DNA from: Zonotrichia leucophrys gambelii | Taxonomy: Eukaryota; Chordata; Aves; Passeriformes; Passerellidae | Assembly: GCF_028769735.1 (NCBI RefSeq) | Contig: NC_088194.1 | Location: forward strand, 3,914,319 to 3,978,318 | Reading direction: 5' to 3' | Length of the DNA stretch: 64,000 nucleotides | The notes under the pieces: generated by a model | Told to the model about the DNA's origin: nothing | Database searches by the model: none | What the model saw: only the letters and a program-made list of their open reading frames with translations | In this document: in pieces, positions 11,935 to 22,489 of the stretch | Position numbering within the stretch: position 1 is the first letter of the stretch | How the letters are laid out: the number at the start of each line of letters is the position of its first letter | Made by a program: the position numbers and the translations under genes

Positions 11935-12650
11935 GTGACACTTTGGTGGCATCTTGGGGGCATGGGAAAGGTTTTAGGGATGAGGGTGAACAACCCCACA
12001 CCTGAGAGGCAAAGAAGCAAAAATTCCCCAAAAAAATGGGTGGGGAAGTGAGGGATCAGCACCTGGAATTCCTCCCTGGAATTTGAGGATCTGCCTCAGG
12101 AGCCACTCGGAGGTGACACTTTGGTGGGGGCATGGGAAAGGTTTTAGGAATGAGGGTGAACAACCCCACACCTGGGCCAGAAATTCCCAGGAAAATGAGG
12201 AATCTCCACCTCAAATTCCTCCCAAGGAACCCAAAATCCTCGAGGATCCAAGCTCTGCCCTGTTGGTGCCACTTCTGCGACATCTTGGGGGCATGGAAAA
12301 GGTTTTAGGGATGAGGGTGAACAACCCCACACCTGGGAGGCAAAGAAGCAAAAATTCCCCAAAAAAATGGGTGGGAAGTGAGGATCAGCACTGGAATCTC
12401 CCTGGAATTTGAGGCTCTGCCTCAGGAGCCACTCGAGGTGACACCTTGTGGCATCTTGGGGCACGGGAAAGGTTTTAGGAACGAGGGTGAACAACCCACA
12501 CCTGGGCCAGAAATTCCCAGGAAAATGAGGAATCTCCACCTCAAATTCCTCCCAAGGAACCCAAAATCCTCGAGGATCCAAGCTCTGCCCTGTTGGTGCC
12601 ACTTCTGCGACATCTTGGGGACATGGAAAAGGTTTTGGTCAGGAATCATG
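11935..12650. repeat. About 165-bp tandem repeat, roughly 4-5 copies
   Basis: The landmark GCATGGGAAAGGTTTTAGG recurs near 11960, 12130, 12292, 12462 and 12625. Each time it is followed by GAACAACCCCACACCTG and an A-rich stretch. It is non-coding. Confidence 0.8.
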
Positions 12651-13184
12651 GAAAATAAAACAAACCCTACACCTGGACACACCTGGGCTGGGCATTCCCA
12701 GGAAAAATGACGGGGAAATGAGGAATTTGTAGCTCAAATTCCTCCAGATTTTCGAGGATCCAAACTCTTGGAGGCCTGGAAAAGGTTTAAACCATGAATC
12801 ATGGAAAAAGGCTTAAATCAGGAATCACGTGGAGCTCCAACGCTGTGAATCACCTGATTCTGGACCATCTCCATCACCTGTGCCTTGAAATGGAATTTTC
12901 CCTTTTTATCTGGGATCACGGGAGCACCTGGAAAATCCTGGAGGGACCTGCTGTGCTCCCAACACTTCCTGTGGCCAAGCCGTGACGCACCAGCTGTGGT
13001 CAGCGTCGGGAATTGCTGGAATTCCTGGGATATTTGCAATAAATTAGGGATATTTCATCAGATGGAGGAGCCTGGAGAATATTCCTGATTTATTGTGGGG
13101 AAAAATAAAAAAAAGCTTCATTCTTGGTTTTTTTTGGAGATGGGAAATAGAGGTGGAAAACGGCAAAATCCAGAACCAAACTGG

Positions 13185-13990
13185 GATTTGATGCTTTCCC
13201 AGGTTCCAAACTGGGATCTGGAGCCTTTCCAGGTTCCAAACTGGGATCTGGTGCTTTTCCAGGTTCCAAACTGGGATCTGGATTCTTTACAGATTCCAAA
13301 CTGGGATCTGGTTCTTTTCCAGGTTCCAAACTGGGATCTGGATTCTTTACAGATTCCAAACTGGGATCTGGAGCCTTTCCAGGTTCCAAACTGGGATCTG
13401 GAGCTTTTCCAGGTTCCAAACTGGGATCTGGATTCTTTACAGATTCCAAACTGGGATCTGGTTCTTTTCCAGGTTCCAAACTGGGATCTGGTTCTTTTCC
13501 AGGTTCCAAACTGGGATCTGGTGCTTTTCCAGGTTCCAAAGTGGGATCTGGAGCCTTTCCAGATTCCAAACTGGGATCTGGAGCCTTTCCAGGTTCCAAA
13601 CTGGGATCTGGATTCTTTACAGATTCCAAACTGGGATCTGGAGCTTTTCCAGGTTCCAAACTGGGATCTGGTTCTTTTCCAGGTTCCAAACTGGGATCTG
13701 GAGCCTTTCCAGGTTCCAAACTGGGATCTGGATTCTTTACAGATTCCAAACTGGGATCTGGAGCCTTTACAGGTTCCAAACTGGGATCTGGTGCTTTTCC
13801 AGGTTCCAAACTGGGATCTGGTTCTTTTCCAGGTTCCAAACTGGGATCTGGAGCCTTTCCAGGTTCCAAACTGGGATCTGGTTCTTTCCCAGGTTCCAAA
13901 CTGGGATCTGATTCTTTTCCAGGTGCCAAACTGGGATCTGGTTCTTTTCCAGGTTCCAAACTGGGATCTGGAGCCTTTCCCAGGGGACAG
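13185..13990. repeat. 30-bp minisatellite, about 27 copies
   Basis: The unit is AGGTTCCAAACTGGGATCTG plus a ten-base variable end (GAGCCTTTCC, GTTCTTTTCC or GATTCTTTAC). Copies are almost free of indels and differ mainly in that end, so higher-order variants alternate. Because 30 is divisible by three, long open frames appear on both strands; they are artefacts. Confidence 0.95.
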
Positions 13991-14356
13991 GACAGATTCC
14001 CAACCCCCCTCAGACTCCTCCAGGTGCTCCCACCCAAAAATTATCCCTAAACCAGCCAAAATAAACCCTAAAACAACTGCGAGTTGTCCCAGCTGCCGAT
14101 TCTCTGTGGGATCTCTGCCCGGGATGGGGATGGTGCGAATCATTAGGAAATTATTAATGGATTATTAACAAATCACCCCGCGATGAGCAGCCCTGGGTGT
14201 GCCCGGGGTGAAGAACACCCAGTCCCCCGCAGCAGATGGGAGAGGAGGGAATTTCAGCCGGGCTTTGAGCGAGGTCCAGGAGGAGGTGGGAGCGGAGCCG
14301 GTTCCGGTTGTGAAAGATTCTGGTCACCGAGTTTAATCCGGAGTCATCCCGAGGGA

Positions 14357-14364
14357 TATAAAAG
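14357..14364 (+). promoter_or_regulatory. TATA box of the small Gln/Lys/Cys gene
   Basis: TATAAAAG with a consensus donor CCAG|GTGAGT about 70 bp downstream (14434/14435). A GGAGTCAT word at about 14340-14347 resembles an AP-1 site. Confidence 0.8.
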
Positions 14365-14393
14365 CTGCTCCCTGGGGAAGCTCCACACCCGCA

Positions 14394-14434
14394 GCGGCTC
14401 CTCCTGAGCTCCCTCCTCCAGCAGGACGCGCCAG
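14394..14434 (+). other. Non-coding exon 1 of the small Gln/Lys/Cys gene
   Basis: The start is estimated from the TATA box; the end is fixed by donor GTGAGT. The intron runs to an acceptor at 16421-16422 or, after the exon duplication, to 16956-16957. Confidence 0.6.
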
Positions 14435-14489
14435 GTGAGTCCTTCCCTGCCCCTCTCGCTGCCCAGGCCAGGGCTTTGGTGCCCCGGGG

Positions 14490-15345
14490 TGGGAAAAATG
14501 GGATTTTTCGCTGTTTTCTTCCCCAAACTGGAGTTGTCTCCCCATAAAATGGGATTTTTCGCTGTTTTCTTCCCCAAACTGGGGTTTTCTCCCCCCAAAA
14601 TGGGATTTTTTGCTGTTTTCTTCCCCAAACTGGGGTTGTCTCCCTGAAATGGGATTTGTCGCTGTTTTCTTCCCCAAACTGGGATTGTCTTCCCAAAAAA
14701 TGGGATTTGTCGCTGTTTTCTTCCCCAAATTGGGGTTGTCTCCCTAAAATGGGATTTTTCACTGTTTTCTTCCCCAAACTGGGGTTGTCTCCCTAAAATG
14801 GGATTATTTGCTGTTTTCTTCCCCAAACTGGGGTTGTCTCCCCAAAATGGGATTTTTTGCTGTTTTCTTCACCAAACTGGGATTGTCTTCCCAAAATGGG
14901 ATTTGTCGCTGTTTTCTTCCCCAAACTGGGGTTGTCTCCCTGAAATGGGATTTGTCGCTGTTTTCTTCCCCAAACTGGGATTGTCTTCCCAAAAAGGGAT
15001 TTGTCGCTGTTTTCTTCCCCAAACTGGGATTGTCTCCCTAAAAAGGGATTTGTCGCCATTTTCCTCCCCAAACTGGGGTTGTCTCCCCAAAATGGGATTT
15101 GTCGCCATTTTCCTCCCCAAACTGGGGTTGTCTCCCCACAAAATGGGATTTTTCGCCACTTTCCTCCCCAAACTGGAGTTGTCTCCCCAAAAAATGGGAT
15201 TTTTTGCTGTTTTCTTCCCCAAACTGGGGTTGTCTCCCCACAAAATGGGATTTTTTGCTTTTTTCTTCCCCAAATTGTGGTTTTCTCCCCCAAAAATGGG
15301 ATTTTTTTGCCATTTTCTTCCCCAAACTGGAGTTTTGGAGCTTGT
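14490..15345. repeat. About 45-bp intronic minisatellite, some 18 copies
   Basis: The unit contains AAATGGGATTTTTCGCTGTT, TTCTTCCCCAAACTGG and GGTTGTCTCCCC. It fills the first part of the intron. Open frames in it on both strands are repeat artefacts. Confidence 0.9.
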
Positions 15346-15574
15346 CGCCCCCAAAAATTCTGCCTGCAACAGGTGGAAATTTGTATTATAGAATTTTGGA
15401 AATTTTGAGGCTCCATCCACTGGTTTGGGATGGAACAGCTTCCAGGATTTCCGGGGATCCTGGTTCCGTTTCCTTGGATAAAATCCTCAATCCTCCTGAA
15501 TTTCATGGCCCCGGGTGTGGCTCCTGCTCTGGGGGGTCTCAAGGAGCTGGGAAGAGACGTGGTGGTTCCAAAAA

Positions 15575-15850
15575 TTGGTATCAAATATTGGGATTGGTAT
15601 CAAATGCTGGGAATATTGTCAAATACTGGGAATATTATAAAATACAGGGAATATCATAAAATATTGGGATTGGTATCAAATATTGGGAATATTATCAAAT
15701 ACTGGGAATATTATCAAATATTGGTATTGGTATCAAATATTGGTATTGGTATCAAATATTTGGATTATCAAATATTGGGAATATTATCAAATACTGGGAA
15801 TATTATCAAATATTGGGATTGGCATCCAATACTGGAATTGTTACCGAGGG
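15575..15850. repeat. AT-rich degenerate repeat (ATCAAATATTGGGATTGGT)
   Basis: About a dozen imperfect copies of a 20-25-bp unit, intronic. Confidence 0.75.
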
Positions 15851-16006
15851 ATTTTCCTTGCCAAAACTCCCAACTTTCCCAGTTTTCCGCCCCTCTTTAG
15901 CTGCTTTTCTTGGAGCTTCTCCTTGAGTTCAGCTTTTCTCCAAATCCACTTTTTCCCCTGAGATTTTAAAGTTGAGATTCCCAGGAAAAAATGAGCAGAG
16001 GGAAGG

Positions 16007-17100
16007 AAGGAAAAACCCCTGGTGCCATTTCTCTCCTCTCCAGCTCTGCAGCTTTTCCTTGGCTTTGTTAGGCTGGGTTTTGCCTCTGATCCCCATTTTA
16101 GGCCCAGCTATTCCCTGATCCCTCAGTGGGGCGACCAATCCTGCAGGAAATGGGATGGGATCCCCAAAAAAACCCCAATAAAGGGCAGGAAACAACTCCC
16201 CAAAATTCCGACTTCAGGGATTTAACTCCCCAAAATTCAGACTTCAGGGATTTAACTCCCCAAAATTCCGACTTCAGGGATTGATTTGATCCTGGTTTGG
16301 GATTGAGTTTAAACCAGCGGGGTCGAACTCAAAGCCGAGGCCGCGCCCGGAACCTCAACACCCCAAAAAGGCGAATTTAAGCCTAAAATTTCCTCGTTTC
16401 TCTGGGCGGTTTTGAACTCCAGGATGTCCCAGCAGCAGAAGCAGCCGCAGCAGATCCCGGCCCAGTGCCAGCAGAAATGCGGGGCCCTTCCCAAGGGGGT
16501 CCAGCAAAGCCAGGCCTGCAAAGGCCCGGCCTGCAAGGGCCAGGCCCAGGCGGCCGTGAAGAGCGTCCCGAAGGAAAAGCCCCTGGTGCCATTTCTGTCC
16601 TCTCCAGCTCTACAGCTTTTCCTTGGCTTTGTTAGGCTGAGTTTTGCCTCTGATCCCCGTTTTAGGCCCAGCTATTCCCTGATCCCTCAGTGGGGCGACC
16701 AATCCTGCAGGGAATGGGATGGGAACCCCAAAAAAACCCCAATAAAGGGCGGGAAACAACTCCCCAAAAATTCCGACTTCAGGGATTTAACTCCCCAAAA
16801 TTCAGACTTCAGGGATTGATTTAATCCTGGTTTGGGATTGAGTTTAAACCAGCGGGGTCCAACCCAAAGCCGAGGCCGCGCCCGGAACCTCAACACCCCA
16901 AAAAGGCGAATTTAAGCCTAAAATTTCCTCGTTTCTCTGGGCGGTTTTGAACTCCAGGATGTCCCAGCAGCAGAAGCAGCCGCAGCAGATCCCGGCCCAG
17001 TGCCAGCAGAAATGCGGGGCCCTTCCCAAGGGGGTCCAGCAAAGCCAGGCCTGCAAAGGCCCGGCCTGCAAGGGCCAGGCCCAGGCGGCCGTGAAGAGCC
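16007..17100 (+). repeat. Tandem segmental duplication of intron end plus coding exon (about 535-565 bp unit)
   Basis: Sequence from about 16007 (AAGGAAAAACCCCTGG) through the start of the coding exon recurs nearly unchanged from about 16570. The offset is about 563 bp at the left end and 535 bp at the ATG. The difference is one extra copy of a roughly 30-bp internal repeat (CTCCCCAAAATTC..GACTTCAGGGATTTAA) in the first unit. The high identity implies a recent event, or an assembly duplication. Confidence 0.85.
16424..16819 (+). pseudogene. Truncated duplicate coding exon of the small Gln/Lys/Cys gene
   Basis: The first 47 codons match those of the intact copy at 16959, with the same acceptor (CTCCAG|G before ATG). 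After AVKS the frame runs into duplicated intron sequence, reading about 85 residues without EDC composition up to TGA 16819. The Gln-rich tail and normal stop are missing. It is best read as a 5' copy produced by unequal exchange. It could still be spliced to exon 1 and compete with the intact exon. An assembly artefact is the alternative. Confidence 0.75.
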
Positions 17101-17147
17101 TCCCACAGCAGCAGCAGCAGCAGCAGCAATGCTCCAAGCAGAAGTAG
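16959..17147 (+). CDS. Small Gln/Lys/Cys-rich cornified-envelope protein, 62 aa
   Basis: Begins MSQQQKQPQQIPAQCQQKC and ends in a run of eight Gln followed by CSKQK and TAG. The Gln- and Lys-rich ends around a Cys-containing middle (ACKGPACKG) are the layout of SPRR-type transglutaminase substrates: end Gln/Lys for isopeptide bonds, Cys for disulfides. The acceptor CTCCAG lies one base before the ATG. Of the two copies of this exon, this is the intact one. The CAG tract coding the terminal Gln run is likely polymorphic. I do not recognise the exact avian symbol; one of the EDQ-type small genes is the natural comparison. Confidence 0.8.
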   Translation: MSQQQKQPQQIPAQCQQKCGALPKGVQQSQACKGPACKGQAQAAVKSLPQQQQQQQQCSKQK

Positions 17148-17279
17148 GAGCCATCCCAAACCCCAAATCCTGCTTTTCCCACCTCGCCGGGCTCCCGGGA
17201 ACGCCTCCGGACCTGCAGCCACCTGCTTCGCTCGCCAGGAATTACCTCATAACGAGATGCGCTTAATTAGGTTTAAAAA

Positions 17280-17350
17280 AATAAAAGTGATAAATGAGCG
17301 GCGGGGGATGGTTTTAATTCAGAGTTTAATTTGGGATGTGGTGCAATAAA
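17280..17350 (+). terminator. Two AATAAA polyadenylation signals of the small Gln/Lys/Cys gene
   Basis: AATAAA occurs at 17280-17285 and again at 17345-17350, 130-200 nt after the stop. Either could serve. Confidence 0.6.
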
Positions 17351-17519
17351 ATGGTGGAATGAACTCGTGGTTGCTTCCCGGTGTTTTTGTTGGTGATTTT
17401 CTCCCGTTTTCCCCTTTTCTTTCTCTTTTATTTTCCCCTAAAATATCAACTTTAAGCACATACAAACCCCGGCTTTTGCAAGCTGAGCTTCCTCTCCACC
17501 TTTTTCAGGAGAAGTTGTT

Positions 17520-17900
17520 GAAAATCCCCAAAACTTGATTTAAAAATTCCCCAAAACTTGATTAAAAAAATCCCCAAAACTTGATTTAAAAAATCCTGCA
17601 ATTTGGTATGAAAGTTCCCGAAACTTGGTATAGAAATTCCCACAATTTGATTTAAAAAATCCCCAAAGCTTGATATGAACCCTCCCAAAACTCAGTATAA
17701 AACTTCTCAAAATTTGATCTAAAAAATCCCCAAAGCTTAATATGAACCCTCCCAAAACTCAGTATAAAACTTCCCAAAATTTGATTTAAAAATCCCCAAA
17801 ACCTGATATAAAAACTCCCAAAACTTGGTACAAAAATCCCCAAAATTTGGTACAAAACCCCCACAACCTCGTGTAAACCCCCCCACGACCAGTAACAAAA
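17520..17900. repeat. About 24-bp repeat (CCCCAAAACTTGATTTAAAAA)
   Basis: Roughly 15 degenerate copies, lying between the convergent 3' ends of the small Gln/Lys/Cys gene and the minus-strand gene. Confidence 0.8.
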
Positions 17901-18321
17901 ATTCCCAAATCTCGGTACTGAAAGTCGCTTTTATTGCGGAATTTTCACAGTGAAATAAATCCTGGATCCAACAGCAGCCGAAAACAATCAGGAGACCGAG
18001 TCCCAAACACCGACGGGTGGCGAAACATTCCCGGCTGGAATTCCTCCTTGATCCCGTCTGCGCCACGCCCGGGGTTAATCCCTTCCCAAACATGTCTGGA
18101 GTGGAGTTAATTATCCATAAATTTGGGTAATTACGGAATATTCACGGCCTGACCTGTTCTTTGACACCTCCGAGGAAATTCAAGGAGAGAGCGAGCTCGG
18201 ATTTATCCTAAAATTCTTCCTTTCCCCTCCCCTCAATCCCAAAGGATTCTTTTAAATTCCACCAAAACCGGATCTATCCTAAAAATCTTCATTTTCCTCC
18301 CTCAGTCCCCAAGGATTATTT

Positions 18322-18327
18322 TTTATT
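18322..18327 (-). terminator. Candidate polyadenylation signal of the minus-strand involucrin-like gene
   Basis: TTTATT on the plus strand reads AATAAA on the minus strand, about 480 nt past the stop. A second AATAAA (minus) is at 17930-17935. Confidence 0.5.
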
Positions 18328-18807
18328 CAGCACTATTTCCCGAATTTGGGAAGTTTAGAGAGTTTTGGCGGCAGATCCCGCACGAAATCTGATTATTTAT
18401 AGAGAAAAACTTCCCAAATTCCAGGTGGGAGCTGGAAATCCAGAATGGGGGGAAAGGCAGGAAAAAGGGGATGAGCTCTTCCCAGGATTTTGGGTTTTTT
18501 AACTTCACAAACCCCGCCTTGCTCCGTGATTTTTTTGGGGGGTTTTTTGGGGCATTCCAAAGCCTCGGGATTGGGGAAAAATGGCAGGAATTTGGGAAGG
18601 GGAGCTACAACCCTGCTGGAAAAGCATTCCCGACGGGAATTCCCTGCTGTTAGTAGAGGACAAGGCGTTAGCGGGAATTAGCGGCTGGAAGGAATTCCTG
18701 ACAAAAGCTCTGCAGGGGTTAAAAAAAAAAAAACAACAACCACAAAAGGCTTGGGAAAAAAACCTCTGGATTCCGGGATAAAAATCCCCGGGATCGGGAT
18801 TTTCCCT

Positions 18808-19845
18808 CTATTTCTGCCAAGGGCCGGGCTGCTCCAGCTGCTGCTCCAGCGGAGGGAATTTCTCGGGAATGGAGCGCTGCTGCTGATCCGGGACGGGCAC
18901 CGGGATCTCCTGGAATTCCTGCTTTTCCTGGGAAGATGGGACGGGGTCTGAGATCTCCTGGAATTCCTGCTTTTCCTGGGAAGAGGGGATGGGGTCTGGG
19001 ACTGGGGTGTCCTTGCACTCCTGTTTTTCTGGGATGGACACCGGGGTTTCCTTGCATTCTTGTTTTTCTGGGATTGACACTGGGATTTCCTTACATTCCT
19101 GTTTTTCCTGCTTTTCTGGGATGGACACCGGGATTTCCTTACATTCCTGTTTTTCTGGGATGGACACCGGGATTTCCTTGCATTCCTGCTTTTCCTGGGA
19201 ACACGGGGTGGGTTCAGGGTTTGAAACTGGGATGGGGACAGGGGTGTCCTTGCACTCCTGTTTTTCTGGGATTGACACCGGGATTTCCTTGCATTCCTGC
19301 TTTTCCTGTTTTTCCGGGATGGACACCGGGATTTCCTTGCATTCCTGCTTTTCCTGGGCACACTGGACAGGGTCGGGGATGGAAACTGGGATTTCCTTGC
19401 ATTCCTGTTTTTCTGGGATGGACACCGGGATCTCCTTGCGCTCCTGTTTTTCTGGGATGGACACCGGGATTTCCTTGCACTCCTGTTTTTCCTGTTTTTC
19501 TGGGATGGACACCGGGATTTCCTGGTGCTGCTGCTTCTCCTGGGCGCAGGGAACGGGGACGGGAACCGGGATCTCCTTGACCTCCTGCTTCTCCAGCGTG
19601 GGTTCCTGGCGCGGAGCAGGTTCGGGGTTCGGGAACGCCGCGGGGATTTGGGTTTGCTGCTCCTGGGGCAGGGCAGTTTCCCCTTTTCCCGCTTCTGGGA
19701 TCGCCTTTTCTGGGAATTTCGCCTTTTCCGGCAGCGGCTCGGGCACCGGGACTTGGGGATGCTCCGGGCTCTGTTTTGGGGTGGTTTTACCCAAACCGGG
19801 GGGGAGCTGCAGCTCCTGCTTGATTTGCATCTGGTTCAGAGACAT
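18808..19845 (-). CDS. Involucrin-like Gln/Glu/Lys/Pro repeat protein, 345 aa
   Basis: Starts MSLNQMQIKQELQLPPG, two bases after the acceptor TTTTCCCGCAG (minus strand), resembling the heads of involucrin and SPRR proteins. About 100 residues rich in Pro, Glu and Gln lead into some 15 copies of a 13-residue unit, EKQECKEIPVSIP, with variants inserting PVPCAQ or PDPVQCAQ. The end is QQLEQPGPWQK. The abundance of Gln and Lys with one Cys per unit fits a transglutaminase-cross-linked envelope precursor; that role is inference. It is the only gene here on the minus strand, convergent with the small gene ending at 17147. Its frame is intact through the repeats, unlike the two long Cys-repeat genes. 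The symbol is not recognised. Confidence 0.82.
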   Translation of the reverse strand: MSLNQMQIKQELQLPPGLGKTTPKQSPEHPQVPVPEPLPEKAKFPEKAIPEAGKGETALPQEQQTQIPAAFPNPEPAPRQEPTLEKQEVKEIPVPVPVPCAQEKQQHQEIPVSIPEKQEKQECKEIPVSIPEKQERKEIPVSIPEKQECKEIPVSIPDPVQCAQEKQECKEIPVSIPEKQEKQECKEIPVSIPEKQECKDTPVPIPVSNPEPTPCSQEKQECKEIPVSIPEKQECKEIPVSIPEKQEKQECKEIPVSIPEKQECKETPVSIPEKQECKDTPVPDPIPSSQEKQEFQEISDPVPSSQEKQEFQEIPVPVPDQQQRSIPEKFPPLEQQLEQPGPWQK

Positions 19846-19850
19846 CTCTG

Positions 19851-22177
19851 CGGGAAAACGGGATCAGCTGGAAAAAAAAAAGTGGGAATTTCTTGCGTTA
19901 CCGGGACGAGGGTGACACAATTCTGAAAAACGTGCTAAAATATAAAAAAGTCGAGTTTTCCTCCTCTGCCCTTGGCTTCCCCAAGCTAAAACCAAACATT
20001 TCAGGACGTTCGCTGTGCCAGAAAAAAAAAAATAATATAAATGTGGGGCCAAGGGGGTGTTTTGGACTGGTAAACCCCAAATAATTCCTGCTCTTTTTTT
20101 CATCGATTTTCAACTTTTCCTTGGAATTCGGAACGCCAGGAGAGGTTCCCGGAGGCTCCGGCGAGCTGAGGGTTAAATTCCCAGGAGAGAGCTCCTCCTT
20201 CGGTTCCGGTCTCGCCCGGCTCCGGTGACAATGCCGAGGGTTTGGGTGACCCTGGAAGGGTCCTGGGAATGGAATTCTCTGGGATAAAGCGTCCCCGAGG
20301 TCCGGGATTGTCACCGCTGTCCCCTCCTGAGTCAGAGCGGGCAGCGCGGGTTTCTCCTCCCCGACAATTTGGGGACAATTTGGGGACAATTTTGCGGCCG
20401 CTGGAGGCTCGCCCGGACCTCGGGAATTCCTGCGCTGCCGCTTTTTAAAAGCCGAGGAGTGAAAGGTGAGAATTCCCAAAGGGATTTGAACTCCCCAAGG
20501 CAGAGAAAGGGAAAATCCCTCCTCCCTTCCCCAGCTCCTCTCACAGCCAATCCCCTCCCTCTCTTCCCTTTTATTTATTTTTTTTTTTTAACATCTGATA
20601 AGACCTTGATTAATTAATTAATTAATTAAGATCTTGTTCCTGACATGGATGAGGCAGCACTCCTCATATTTTCACTCCTTGCCTCCCTGCAGCGCCCTCT
20701 TGCTCCCAAATTTGCCTCTTTCCAAGGAATTCCTGGGTGAAATGGAAGTTTTAAAAATATTTTGGTTATAAAATCAAATTGGAAAATCAGTTTGGTGTCC
20801 ATCCCTGGAGGGAGGAGATTGGCCCTTGAACCAACGGAATTCCATCTGATCCCTGCCTCAGGAAGGGTCTAATTTAGGGCTTAATTACCCTCAGATTTAG
20901 GCTCGGTCTTAATTTGCCTCCCAGTGCCATTTCCAGGCTGCCCCAACGCCCACAAATTCCCTCCTTTCCAGGAACCCTCCACATATCCCAAGGCATCAAA
21001 TCCAACCTTTCCTGAAAGGCAGAACTCCAAATATCCCAATATTTCGTGCGGGATCTGCTGCCTAAAAATTTGGATTCTCAATCCCAAATATCGCCTCCAA
21101 AATACCAAAATTCTGAAACCCAAACCTCCCCAAAAATCCCAGGATTCTCAATCCCAAACCTCCCCAAAAATCTCGATATTCTCAATCCCAAACCTCCCCA
21201 AAAATCCCAGGATTCTCAGTCCCAAATATTCCCCAAAAATCTTGATATTCTTAATCCCAAACCTCCCCAAAAATCCCAGGATTCTCAATCCCAAACCTCC
21301 CCAAAAATCTCAGAATTCTGAATCCCAAATCTCCCTAAAAATCTTGATCTTCTCAATTCCAAACCTCCCCCAAAATCTCGATATTCTCAATCCCAAACCT
21401 CCCCAAAAATCTCGATATTCTCAGTCCCAAACCTCCCCAAAAATCTCGATATTTTTATCCCAAACCTCCCCAAAAATCTCAGAATTCTGAATCCCAAACC
21501 TCCCCAAAAATCCCAGGATTCTCAATCCCAAACCTCCCCCAAAATCTCGATATTCTCAATCCCAAACCTCCCTAAAAATCTCAGGATTCTCAATCCCAAA
21601 CCTCCCCCAAAATCTCGATATTCTCAATCCTAAACCTCCCCAAAAATCTCAGAATTCTGAATCCCAAATCTCCCTAAAAAATCTTGATCTTCTCAATTCC
21701 AAACCTCCCCCAAAATCTCGATATTCTCAATCCCAAACCTCCCCCAAAATCTCGATATTCTCAGTCCCAAACCTCCCCAAAAATCTCGATATTTTTATCC
21801 CAAACATCCCTAAAAATCTCGATATTCTCAGTCCCAAACCTCCCCCAAAATCTCGATATTCTCAATCCCAAACCTCCCAAAAACTCTCGATATTCTCAGT
21901 CCCAAACCTCCCCAAACATCTTGATATTTTTATCCCAAACCTCCCCCAAAATCTCGATATTCTCAATCCCAAACCTCCCCAAAACTCTCGATATTCTCAA
22001 TCCCAAACCTCCCCAAAAATCTCGATATTCTCAGTCCCAAACCTCCCCAAAAATCTCGATATTTTTATCCCAAACCTCCCCAAAAATCTCAGAATTCTGA
22101 ATCCCAAACCTCCCTGAGGAACCTCGGGACTCCCAATCCCAAAATTCCCCGAGGAACCTCGGGATTGCGGGACTCAC
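19851..22177 (-). other. Intron of the involucrin-like gene
   Basis: Bounded by donor GTGAGT (minus strand, at 22177) and acceptor CGCAG (at about 19848-19852). It contains a G+C-rich segment at 20100-20460 with a minus-strand TTTAAAAAG word that could be a second promoter, and a long minisatellite at 21060-22125. Confidence 0.55.
21060..22125. repeat. Intronic minisatellite (AATCCCAAACCTCCCCAAAAATCTCGATATTCTC), about 33-34-bp unit
   Basis: About 30 copies, with variants in the last ten bases (GATATTCTC, GGATTCTC, GAATTCTG, GATATTTTT). It ends about 50 bp before exon 1 of the minus-strand gene. Confidence 0.92.
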
Positions 22178-22212
22178 CCAACCGGTGCCGAGGGAGCAGC
22201 GGGAGCGGAGAG
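22178..22212 (-). other. Non-coding exon 1 of the involucrin-like gene
   Basis: On the minus strand the sequence reads CTCGGCACCGGTTGG|GTGAGT, a consensus donor. The 5' end is estimated about 30 bp after the TATA box. Confidence 0.6.
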
Positions 22213-22240
22213 TGGATGCTGGAGAGGGGAGATTTGGGAT

Positions 22241-22248
22241 CTTTTATA
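22241..22248 (-). promoter_or_regulatory. TATA box of the involucrin-like gene
   Basis: TATAAAAG on the minus strand, about 65 bp upstream of the donor. A TGAGTCC word (plus strand, about 22276) in the upstream 40 bp resembles an AP-1 half-site. Confidence 0.75.
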
Positions 22249-22489
22249 GGGTTTGGAAGCCCTGCCTTCTGGGAATGAGTCCTCCTGGCTGATGAGCTCA
22301 TTCTTTCACAAGAACCTTGCCCGGCCGGGTTTTACACGTAGGCACTTTCCAGAGAGGATTCTGAGTTCGTTCCCCTGACTAATCCCGCTGAACCGTGGGA
22401 TTTCACCCTGGATAAAGGTCAGAGCCTTGGGATCGTGGAGTTCTTGGAGACCCCGTTGAGGTTTGGGGGCTTGGTGGGGTTTGGTGCCA

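Noticed and set aside
13185..13990. Possible CRISPR-like array (regular 30-bp repeats)
   Set aside because: Repeats are directly adjacent with no unique spacers and the DNA is vertebrate; it is a minisatellite.
13090..14168. Open frames of 315-357 residues on both strands over the 30-bp minisatellite
   Set aside because: The unit length is divisible by three, so several frames stay open; no EDC-type head or tail and no splice context.
14154..15584. Overlapping frames (95-263 residues) in the 45-bp intronic array
   Set aside because: Tandem-array artefact inside a spliced intron; several frames on both strands read the same unit.
20405..20460. Alternative minus-strand promoter (TTTAAAAAG in G+C-rich DNA) for the involucrin-like gene
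   Set aside because: No consensus donor follows; the TATA plus GTGAGT pair at 22.2 kb is stronger.
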